Assembly (NCBI GenBank): GCA_045613765.1 | Contig: JAZLBO010000020.1 | Span: 1-64,000 of the forward strand | Length of the DNA: 64,000 bases | Direction of reading: 5' to 3' | Origin: RGIG4097 sp045613765 | GTDB lineage: Bacteria > Bacillota > Clostridia > Christensenellales > CAG-917 | Part shown: positions 9,541 through 16,231 of the stretch, piece after piece | Position numbering within the stretch: the first letter of the stretch is position 1 | Layout: each line of letters opens with the position of its first letter | Program-made: the position numbers and the translations under genes | Notes under the pieces: model-generated | What the model saw: only the letters and a program-made list of their open reading frames with translations | The model's database searches: none | What the model was told of the DNA's origin: nothing

Positions 9541-9568
9541 ATTATAGCACAATTTTTTCAAAAAACAA
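9541..9568 (-). promoter_or_regulatory. Probable promoter of prs-like gene
   Basis: On the minus strand, TTGTTT (9563-9568), a 16-base spacer and TATAAT (9541-9546) precede the GTG start by about 28 bases. Confidence 0.5.
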
Positions 9569-9691
9569 CCGAAATTGCACTGAAAATATTTATTTGTAAA
9601 TATTCGACAATATGCGACTGTCTTTGAAAATGGGTTTTGTGGGTTGAAAATGATTGATAAAAGTCGGTTTTTGATAGGATTGCGACCAAAA

Positions 9692-10819
9692 TTATGACAA
9701 AATTTCAACGAGAATATGATTCATAACGTCCATACCCTTGTCGTTGAGTGCAATTCTGCCATTTGAAATCGTGATAAAATCGGCAAATTTTTCTTTGAGA
9801 ACATTTGCCTTTGAGCCAAGAATACTCTCGTCAATTCCGTCCTTTAGACGAAGTGCGAGCATCACTGTTTCTTCATGAATTTCATCATCTGTGAGAACTG
9901 TTGTTTCTCTTTCAAAATCAAAATAAGACAATGAATTTCGTGCATCTAACAGGTATTTTTCAATATTGTCGGTGTTTTTGAATCTTTCTTCAACAACACC
10001 GTTTTCCTTTGATATTTTGGTCAAAGAACTCGCGTTCAAGCCCAAGCCAAGATACTCCTCTCTTGTCCAGTAGCCAGTGTTGTGGTTTGAGCGTTTTCCG
10101 TTTTTAGAGAAGTTGCTCACTTCGTATCTTTCAAAGCCCAAATCTTTCAATACATTGCAGGCATACTCAAAGAAATCAACTTGTTTGTCGGTGTCGGGCA
10201 AAATTATTTTGCCACTTTCAACAAGTTTTTCAAGAGGTGTGCCACTTTCAACGGATAACATATACACTGAAATATGGTCAACAAAAGGTGCAACCAATTC
10301 AAGTTCTTCCTTGATTGATGCAAAGGTGTCATAAGGCAATCCAACAATAAAATCTACAGATAGATTGCCGAAATATTCCTTGATAAGACAAATTTTGTCA
10401 AGGGCTGTTTGTCTATCGTGCACTCTGCCGATTGCCTTCAAATTGTCATCAAGCAATGATTGAACGCCAAGGCTGATTCTGTTTACGCCAAGACTGCGCA
10501 TCAACTGAAGTTTCTCTTTTGACACGCTTTCTGGATTACATTCAACTGTGATTTCTATGTTGTTTGAAAGGTTGAAGGAATTTGTTAAAGTGTTGAAAAC
10601 ACTTGAAAACTGCTCCAAATTGAGCAAAGATGGTGTGCCACCACCAAAATAAACAGACGTGATTTCACGGCTTGAAAATTCAGTGCCTGCAAGAGAGATT
10701 TCCTTGTTTAACCCGATTAGATAGTCATTTATTTTGTCACTATCGGCACAAGGAAAACTCTTGAAGTCACAGTATAAACATTTATTTTTACAAAATGGTA
10801 TGTGAAGATAAAGTTTCAT
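9692..10819 (-). CDS. hemW: Radical SAM heme chaperone HemW
   Basis: 375 aa. It begins MKLYLHIPFCKNKCLYCDF, which carries the radical-SAM CxxxCxxC cluster (Cys at about 10, 14 and 17). GGGTPS and the NPES segment (AdoMet binding) follow, and GLGLNASS lies in the HemN-like C-terminal region. HemW was long annotated as oxygen-independent coproporphyrinogen oxidase; it lacks that enzyme's extra N-terminal region and is thought to insert heme into acceptor proteins. It starts 2 bases after lepA, the same order as in Bacillus subtilis, so they are co-transcribed. Confidence 0.95.
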   Translation of the reverse strand: MKLYLHIPFCKNKCLYCDFKSFPCADSDKINDYLIGLNKEISLAGTEFSSREITSVYFGGGTPSLLNLEQFSSVFNTLTNSFNLSNNIEITVECNPESVSKEKLQLMRSLGVNRISLGVQSLLDDNLKAIGRVHDRQTALDKICLIKEYFGNLSVDFIVGLPYDTFASIKEELELVAPFVDHISVYMLSVESGTPLEKLVESGKIILPDTDKQVDFFEYACNVLKDLGFERYEVSNFSKNGKRSNHNTGYWTREEYLGLGLNASSLTKISKENGVVEERFKNTDNIEKYLLDARNSLSYFDFERETTVLTDDEIHEETVMLALRLKDGIDESILGSKANVLKEKFADFITISNGRIALNDKGMDVMNHILVEILS

Positions 10820-10821
10820 AA

Positions 10822-12624
10822 TCAGTCATCATCACCGACTTTGAGTATGGTGACAAATGCTTCACTGGGGATTTCTACGCTACCCACACGGCGCATACGC
10901 TTTTTGCCTTCTTTTTGCTTTTCAAGAAGTTTCTTCTTTCTTGTGATGTCACCACCATAGCACTTGGCAAGAACGTCTTTGCGCAATGCTTTGACTGTTT
11001 CTCTTGCAATAACCTTGCCACCGATTGCTGCTTGCACGGGGATTTCAAAAAGTTGACGGGGGATTGCATCTTTGAGTTTTTCTGCAATACCTCTGCCCCT
11101 TGCATAAGCCTTATCCTTGTGGACAATGATTGAGAGAGCGTCACACATATCTCCGTTGATGAGCATATCAAGGCGAACAAGGTCACTACGTTGATAACCT
11201 GCCATATCATAGTCGAGAGATGCGTAACCACGGGTACGTGATTTGAGTTTGTCAAAGAAATCATAAATGATTTCATTGAGAGGGATTGTATAAGTCAACT
11301 GAACACGGGTGGGATCAATATAACTCATATCTTCAAAGACACCACGCTTGTCTTGGCAAAGTTCCATGATTTGTCCCACATACTCTGGGGGTGTATATAC
11401 GGTTGCTTTGACAACAGGTTCTTCAATATAATCAATTTCGCCTGCAGGGGGCAAGTTGGTGGGGTTTGACACCTCAAGTTTTTCCCCATTGGTTTTTGTG
11501 ACGATATATTGAACGCTTGGTGCAGTTGTGATAATATCAAGGTCAAACTCTCTTTCAAGACGTTCTTCAATGATTTCCATGTGAAGAAGACCCAAAAAAC
11601 CACATCTAAAACCAAAACCAAGTGCGAGTGATGCCTCTTGTTCAAAACTGATACTTGCATCATTAAGTTGCAGTTTCAAAAGTGCCTCTTTGAGATCGTT
11701 GTATCTTGCGCCGTCTGCAGGGAAAATGCCAGTGTAAACCATTGGCGTTGCCTTTTTATATCCGGGGAGAGGCTCTTTGGAAGGATTGTCAACTCTTGTG
11801 ATTGTGTCGCCGACTGCTGTATCTGACACGTTTTTGATGCTTGCACCAATATAACCGACTTCCCCTGCCTCAAGTTTGCCAGTTGATTTCATATTGGGTG
11901 AAAATACGCCAACTTCAACAACGTCAAACTCTTTGCCCGTTGACATCATACGTATTCTATCTCCAACACTGACTGTGCCGTCAACAATACGAACCATTGA
12001 GATTGCGCCACGATAATTGTCGTAGAAACTGTCAAAGATGAGTGCTTTCAAGGGTGCATCTTTATCGCCCTTGGGTGCAGGAAGTTTTTCTATGATTGCA
12101 GTGAGAACATCATCAACACCAATGCCTTCTTTTGCAGAAATAAGGGGGCAACCGTCGGTGTCAAGACCGATAATATCTTCGATCTCTGCCTTTGCGCCGT
12201 CAATATCTGCAGATGCAAGGTCAATTTTGTTGATGACAGGTATGATTTCAAGATCGTTGTCAAGAGCAAGATACACGTTGGAGAGGGTTTGTGCCTCTAC
12301 GCCTTGTGTTGCATCGACAACCAAAAGTGCGCCCTCACAAGCAGCGAGAGAGCGAGATACTTCGTAAGTAAAGTCCACGTGTCCCGGGGTGTCAATAAGG
12401 TTGAGCGTATATTCCTCCCCGTTGTGTTTGTGGAAAAGACGGCAAGTTTGAAGTTTGATTGTTATGCCTCTTTCCTTTTCGATATCCATATTGTCAAGAA
12501 GTTGGCTTGACATATCGCGGGCAGCAACAGTCCCCGTCTTTTCAATAAGACGGTCTGCGAGAGTGCTTTTGCCGTGGTCAATGTGGGCTATAATTGAAAA
12601 ATTGCGAATCTTATCTAAATTCAA
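10822..12624 (-). CDS. lepA: Elongation factor 4 (LepA)
   Basis: 600 aa, full length. GTPase motifs: G1 AHIDHGKST, G3 DTPGHVDF, G4 NKID. The C-terminal part has the EF-G-like domains and the LepA-specific basic tail (ARGRGIAEKLKDAIP, KKKLLEKQKEGKKRMR). EF4 binds the ribosome and can back-translocate it or help in assembly. The start is TTG with GAGG 6 bases upstream. hemW follows by 2 bases. Confidence 0.98.
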   Translation of the reverse strand: MNLDKIRNFSIIAHIDHGKSTLADRLIEKTGTVAARDMSSQLLDNMDIEKERGITIKLQTCRLFHKHNGEEYTLNLIDTPGHVDFTYEVSRSLAACEGALLVVDATQGVEAQTLSNVYLALDNDLEIIPVINKIDLASADIDGAKAEIEDIIGLDTDGCPLISAKEGIGVDDVLTAIIEKLPAPKGDKDAPLKALIFDSFYDNYRGAISMVRIVDGTVSVGDRIRMMSTGKEFDVVEVGVFSPNMKSTGKLEAGEVGYIGASIKNVSDTAVGDTITRVDNPSKEPLPGYKKATPMVYTGIFPADGARYNDLKEALLKLQLNDASISFEQEASLALGFGFRCGFLGLLHMEIIEERLEREFDLDIITTAPSVQYIVTKTNGEKLEVSNPTNLPPAGEIDYIEEPVVKATVYTPPEYVGQIMELCQDKRGVFEDMSYIDPTRVQLTYTIPLNEIIYDFFDKLKSRTRGYASLDYDMAGYQRSDLVRLDMLINGDMCDALSIIVHKDKAYARGRGIAEKLKDAIPRQLFEIPVQAAIGGKVIARETVKALRKDVLAKCYGGDITRKKKLLEKQKEGKKRMRRVGSVEIPSEAFVTILKVGDDD

Positions 12625-12650
12625 AACTGCCTCGAATTGTATATTTTATC

Positions 12651-12679
12651 TTGACAATATTATAATAGAATTATAAAAT
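12651..12679 (+). promoter_or_regulatory. Promoter of GDPD gene
   Basis: TTGACA (12651-12656), a 17-base spacer and TAAAAT (12674-12679) lie 45 bases upstream of the ATG at 12725. Confidence 0.7.
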
Positions 12680-12724
12680 TTTATCAACGATTTATAAGCG
12701 AAAAATAGCAAGGTGGTCAAAAAT

Positions 12725-13474
12725 ATGAGTGATAATGCCCTTTCTTGGCTCTTAAACACACCAATAGCACACCGTGGACTTCATGATGATATTATCCCCG
12801 AAAACAGTATGCCCGCTTTTGAAAAGGCTGTAAACTTGGGGCTGAACATTGAAATTGACGTCCATCTCACAAAAGATAACGTCCTTGTTGTCTTCCACGA
12901 CGACAACTTGAAGCGTATTTGTGGCATTGACAAAGCAGTCAAAGATTGCACTATTGATGAAATCAAAACATGTCGTCTTAAAGATACCGACTGCACAATC
13001 CCCACTCTTGATGAGTTTCTTCAGTTGGTTGACGGAAAGGTTGGCATACTTTGTGAAGTAAAAGGCATAAACCCCTTTGACACAAGCATTGCAAAGGCAA
13101 CCATTGAAAGATTTAAGTCATACAACGGCAACGTTGCACTGCAATCATTTAACTTTGGGGCTGTCATTTGCTTTAGAAAAGACGGCAGTCGCCCATTTGG
13201 TCAACTTATCACTTGGGGTTGGGGAAATGCCGAGAAATGCGCCAAAATGAACTGGATGGGCAAATTGCACGTCTGCAAACTTTCAAAGCCTCAATTCATT
13301 GCTTATGACGTGCGCAGTTGCCTTGACGCAGAAAAATATCTCAACAAACAAAAGCAAAAAGGCAAACCTATTATTCTTTGGACAATCAATACACCAGAAA
13401 AACTTGGAATCGCCAAGAAAATCGCAGACAATTTCATCTTTGAAATCCCCTGTGGTTATCTTGATGAACAATAA
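12725..13474 (+). CDS. Glycerophosphodiester phosphodiesterase family protein
   Basis: 249 aa. It has the GDPD TIM-barrel motifs: AHRGLHDDIIPENS near the N-terminus (catalytic His-Arg), EIDVHLTKDN (metal Glu and Asp), VFHDD (catalytic His) and CEVKG (Glu) mid-protein. These enzymes split glycerophosphodiesters into glycerol-3-phosphate and an alcohol. No signal peptide or membrane segment is seen, so it should be cytoplasmic. I chose ATG 12725 because AAGGTGG lies 9 bases before it; an in-frame GTG at 12713 overlaps that site. It is a single-gene unit with its own promoter and terminator. Confidence 0.92.
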   Translation: MSDNALSWLLNTPIAHRGLHDDIIPENSMPAFEKAVNLGLNIEIDVHLTKDNVLVVFHDDNLKRICGIDKAVKDCTIDEIKTCRLKDTDCTIPTLDEFLQLVDGKVGILCEVKGINPFDTSIAKATIERFKSYNGNVALQSFNFGAVICFRKDGSRPFGQLITWGWGNAEKCAKMNWMGKLHVCKLSKPQFIAYDVRSCLDAEKYLNKQKQKGKPIILWTINTPEKLGIAKKIADNFIFEIPCGYLDEQ

Positions 13475-13492
13475 CTTAAACAAATTAAAATT

Positions 13493-13519
13493 AAAGCCAC
13501 CAAATCGGTGGCTTTTTTG
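13493..13519 (+). terminator. Terminator of GDPD gene
   Basis: Stem AAAGCCACC (13493-13501) pairs with GGTGGCTTT (13507-13515), followed by a T-run. Confidence 0.9.
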
Positions 13520-13547
13520 TAAAATGAAAACTGGGTTTTCGGCAAAT

Positions 13548-13621
13548 TTTGCTTGCGCAAAGTGAAAAGCAATCAAAGATTGCACCAAATGACACGAAGT
13601 GTCACCGTGGATAATATCCAC
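13548..13621. repeat. Array of four short hairpins
   Basis: Four perfect small inverted repeats stand in a row within 74 bases: TTTGC/GCAAA (13548-13561), GCAATC/GATTGC (13569-13583), GACAC/GTGTC (13591-13603) and GTGGAT/ATCCAC (13607-13621), with 3- or 4-base loops. They lie between the GDPD terminator and the convergent nuclease gene. No single one has a T-run, so they are not simple terminators. Confidence 0.7.
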
Positions 13622-13643
13622 ATTTAAATCCGCCGCCAAAACC

Positions 13644-14753
13644 TTATTTACTTGATTTTCTGCGGTTGTGTTCTTTGCAAAGCATTTGGCAGTTGGCTAT
13701 TTCAGTCTTTCCACCCTCACACCACGGTGTTATGTGGTCTGCCTCCATTTCTTCTATCTCATAGTGAGTATTTTCTCTTCCTTCTTTAACGCAGTGATAG
13801 CATATTCCACCTTGCTTTTCGTAAACTTGTCTTTTTTCATTGTCCGTGAAAGCGCGTATATTAAGGTGCTTTTCGTTGCCAGACAATAGGTATTCGTATA
13901 TGCCTGCACGTTTTGTCACATCATCATCTTGCATGAGAAGTGTAATTTTTTGTTCTAATTCAGTAGGGTTGTAAACCTTATCCCCGTATGTGTTGTACAA
14001 AATCCCCCATTGCAGTCCTTTCATCTCTTTGCGATACTTGGGGAAAATTGTTTTCACCCAGTTGATTACAATTTGGAAATACTGCCACAAAGGTGTTGCA
14101 TGACTATCGTGTTGGTGCATTGACATATAGTCTTCAATCTTTATTCCGTCACGGCTTGCAATCCAGCTTATTGCGGTCTCAAGATAGTCTTGTCTTATTG
14201 CCGTTCCATTGAGATAATCGTGTGCAATTTTATATGCAGCACAACTATTCTTTGAAAAGTATCTCTTGGCATCCGTCAACCACTCCCCCGTGTAGATTGC
14301 ATTGCGCAATTCTTGGTCAGTAAGTTTTTCACCTGCAATGTTGATTATCTTAAACCAATCAAGTTTTTCCTTGTCATTGCCTTTGCAGATGTAAATCATC
14401 AATGGATAGTCAAGAATTTGTTGCTTTTCTGTTTCGGTCAAATTGTGAAATGCTCTGCTATCAAGTGAAAAATCACCATTGAAATATTGACAAATACTGA
14501 GTGTTCTTTGTTGTCCGTCGAGAAGTTCAAAATTGCCATCTTCATTTTCAACCCAGTACATAACGTTCAAAGGAAATCCTTTTTGCACCGTTTCAATGAC
14601 TGCATCACGCTGTTTATCCTTGTACACAAATTCTCTTTGATATGCAGGTCGGATATTGAGTTTACCATTATAACCAACAACACCATTTTCGTCACTGTCA
14701 ATATAGCCAGTAACAACATCTCTAATCAATATTTCGTGGAGTTCAATTTTCAT
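13644..14753 (-). CDS. DUF262-HNH endonuclease (restriction-like)
   Basis: 369 aa. The N-terminal DUF262 (ParB/sulfiredoxin-like, as in GmrS/BrxU) domain shows IRPAYQREFVY (34-44) and the signature DGQQR (79-83), which in this family binds and hydrolyses nucleotide. The C-terminal 52 residues form an HNH nuclease: C318-x2-C321, DH at 339-340, N354, and C359-x2-H362 (zinc knuckle plus catalytic His). Its ATG lies inside the end of the methylase gene (11-base overlap) behind AAGGAGA, so translation is coupled. DUF262-HNH proteins act in type IV systems such as GmrSD, or as nucleases paired with methylases. Here the partner is an EcoRI-type adenine methylase, so a modification-sensing restriction role is inferred. 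Cleavage specificity is unknown. Confidence 0.85.
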   Translation of the reverse strand: MKIELHEILIRDVVTGYIDSDENGVVGYNGKLNIRPAYQREFVYKDKQRDAVIETVQKGFPLNVMYWVENEDGNFELLDGQQRTLSICQYFNGDFSLDSRAFHNLTETEKQQILDYPLMIYICKGNDKEKLDWFKIINIAGEKLTDQELRNAIYTGEWLTDAKRYFSKNSCAAYKIAHDYLNGTAIRQDYLETAISWIASRDGIKIEDYMSMHQHDSHATPLWQYFQIVINWVKTIFPKYRKEMKGLQWGILYNTYGDKVYNPTELEQKITLLMQDDDVTKRAGIYEYLLSGNEKHLNIRAFTDNEKRQVYEKQGGICYHCVKEGRENTHYEIEEMEADHITPWCEGGKTEIANCQMLCKEHNRRKSSK

Positions 14754-15849
14754 CTGCTTTTCTCCTTATTATTAACCTTGCGTAAGGAACAATTAGTTTT
14801 TTGTTATCATCAAAATAAAACGGGATTCCTCTCCTAAATGCAGGATTCTGCTGCTTAAAATCCTTAATTTCATCTTCGGTGTAATTTGCTCCTATTCCTA
14901 TATCTCTACCAAGATCTCCAGCACCTAAACCAATTATTTCAAATTGCTCAGGATTGTATTTATCTAAAAATGTGATAGGAACACCCATACACCCAGCATA
15001 ATCACATGGAATATCACTTACTTTATTTACATTTATTGCATCATATTTGTAATAACTTTTATATTCTGTTGGATTATATGTTTTGTATAAAATTAATTCT
15101 TCGTGCCTTTTACGTATATCAATATTTGTAAACCAAGTAATAGCAGGAACTCGACCATACTTTTTTCCGTTTCTAATTTCGCCTTTGTATGTGTCAGGAA
15201 CATTAAATTCAAGTGTTTTATTAAATATGTAACCACTCCACAGTTTCTCACATTTAATGTGTTTGAAAACATCGCGATAAGTTATAGCATTCATATTTCC
15301 AATAATTATAAATTTTTTGTTATAATCTATGAGCTGGGTAACATATTCACGGAAAAGCGAAAAAGGTGGGTTTGTAACGACAACATCACACTCTTTAAGT
15401 AATTCAATGCACTCTTCAGAACGAAAATCGCCATTGCCGTTTAGCAATGAAAAAACGTTATTTTTATTTTTAAGCAGATATTTTACATCACTCAAATCAA
15501 CTGCCCCGTCATTGTTGTAGTCATCAACTTCAGTTATTTCAATTTTATAAGCATGCCTACCTGAAAGGTCGTAGCGCACTTGCTTCATATCTTCAAACAA
15601 TGAAACTTGCTCATAAGCAATGGGTGAATCATCATAACAAGTGCAAATAAGTTTTTTCAATCCTAAATGGTTGAAATTCATAGCAAAATATTTGAAAAAG
15701 TTGCTCTCATAAGGGTCATCACAGTTACAAAACACAACCTTTCCTTTGAAAAACTCTTTATAATGCTTTAACTCTAGTTCGATATCCGCAAGTTGAGTAT
15801 AAAACTCATCAGATTTGTTCTTTCTTGCAGTTCCTCTGTTTGTTGCCAT
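14743..15849 (-). CDS. EcoRI-family adenine-specific DNA methyltransferase
   Basis: 368 aa. It matches the EcoRI methylase family: SDEFYTQLADIE at the N-terminus, CNCDDPYESNFFKYF (near 45-60), and the catalytic N6-adenine motif NPPF (near 158) within VVVTNPPFSLFREYV. M.EcoRI-type enzymes methylate the amino group of adenine using S-adenosylmethionine. The start ATG at 15849 has AAGGTGG upstream; an in-frame GTG at 15858 overlaps that site. Transcription starts from the operator-bearing divergent promoter shared with the XRE gene. The nuclease gene overlaps its 3' end. The protein may have been gained by transfer with its neighbours. Confidence 0.9.
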   Translation of the reverse strand: MATNRGTARKNKSDEFYTQLADIELELKHYKEFFKGKVVFCNCDDPYESNFFKYFAMNFNHLGLKKLICTCYDDSPIAYEQVSLFEDMKQVRYDLSGRHAYKIEITEVDDYNNDGAVDLSDVKYLLKNKNNVFSLLNGNGDFRSEECIELLKECDVVVTNPPFSLFREYVTQLIDYNKKFIIIGNMNAITYRDVFKHIKCEKLWSGYIFNKTLEFNVPDTYKGEIRNGKKYGRVPAITWFTNIDIRKRHEELILYKTYNPTEYKSYYKYDAINVNKVSDIPCDYAGCMGVPITFLDKYNPEQFEIIGLGAGDLGRDIGIGANYTEDEIKDFKQQNPAFRRGIPFYFDDNKKLIVPYARLIIRRKADEN

Positions 15850-15882
15850 ATCAACCACCTTTTAATGATGTTTTATACATAT

Positions 15883-15911
15883 ATTTTATGTGTATTGCAC
15901 ATATTTGTCAA
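15883..15911 (-). promoter_or_regulatory. Promoter of methylase-nuclease operon
   Basis: On the minus strand, TTGACA (15906-15911), a 17-base spacer and TAAAAT (15883-15888) precede the methylase start by 33 bases. The spacer is occupied by palindrome 1 (15887-15903), so a bound protein would block RNA polymerase. Confidence 0.8.
15887..15903. promoter_or_regulatory. Operator palindrome 1 (XRE site)
   Basis: TATGTG-tattg-CACATA, a 6-bp inverted repeat with a 5-base centre, inside the methylase promoter spacer. Its core TGTGTATTGCACA is repeated exactly at 15912-15924. Confidence 0.75.
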
Positions 15912-15926
15912 TGTGTATTGCACATT
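15910..15926. promoter_or_regulatory. Operator palindrome 2 (XRE site)
   Basis: AATGTG-tattg-CACATT, centred 23 bases from palindrome 1, with the same 13-base core in the same orientation. It lies just upstream of the likely -10 region of the XRE gene, fitting activation or autorepression by a controller protein. Confidence 0.75.
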
Positions 15927-15942
15927 TTAATAAAATATAGAT

Positions 15943-16149
15943 ATGGAATTTGGAAAGTATTTTAAAAGATGCAGAAAATATAGTGGAAAAACACAAAAGG
16001 ACGTTGCAGAGCTTTTGGGCATACATCAATCCAATGTGAGCGACTGGGAAAACAACATTTCTCGTCCTGAATATGAAAACCTAATAAAGTTGGCAAAAAT
16101 TTACGATGTCACGATCAATGACTTGCTTGGAATAGAAGATAAAAACTAA
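15943..16149 (+). CDS. XRE-family controller-like regulator
   Basis: 68 aa, a single helix-turn-helix of the Cro/XRE type (TQKDVAELLGIHQSNVSDWE near residues 17-36). Size, divergent position and twin palindromic sites match controller (C) proteins of restriction-modification systems, which time nuclease expression after methylation. No ribosome site precedes the ATG, and A+T-rich -10 candidates (such as TAAAAT at 15931-15936) end 6 bases before it, so the mRNA may be leaderless, as is known for several C proteins. A terminator follows directly. Confidence 0.85.
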   Translation: MEFGKYFKRCRKYSGKTQKDVAELLGIHQSNVSDWENNISRPEYENLIKLAKIYDVTINDLLGIEDKN

Positions 16150-16178
16150 AAACGAACCTCTTTAGGTTCGTTTTTTTT
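16149..16178 (+). terminator. Terminator of XRE gene
   Basis: 11-bp stem with core ACGAACCT/AGGTTCGT and a CTTT loop, then eight T residues; it begins in the stop codon. Confidence 0.9.
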
Positions 16179-16183
16179 AATAT

Positions 16184-16209
16184 AAAAGGCACTCGTGTGA
16201 GTGCCTTTT
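16184..16209 (-). terminator. Terminator of rplS operon
   Basis: Perfect AAAAGGCACTC/GAGTGCCTTTT stem with a GTGT loop, 22 bases after the stop of the membrane gene ending at 16232. It can work in both directions. Confidence 0.85.
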
Positions 16210-16231
16210 GATTTTGTTTTGTCAAAGTTGA

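Noticed and set aside
9487..9708. 73-codon open frame upstream of the prs-like gene
   Set aside because: It covers the prs promoter and ribosome site, and its composition is that of A+T-rich non-coding DNA.
15943..16149. Antitoxin of a toxin-antitoxin pair
   Set aside because: No small toxin gene is next to it; the divergent methylase and shared operators fit a restriction-modification controller better.
16149..16209. Third hairpin array
   Set aside because: The two hairpins have T-runs and end convergent genes, so they are ordinary terminators.
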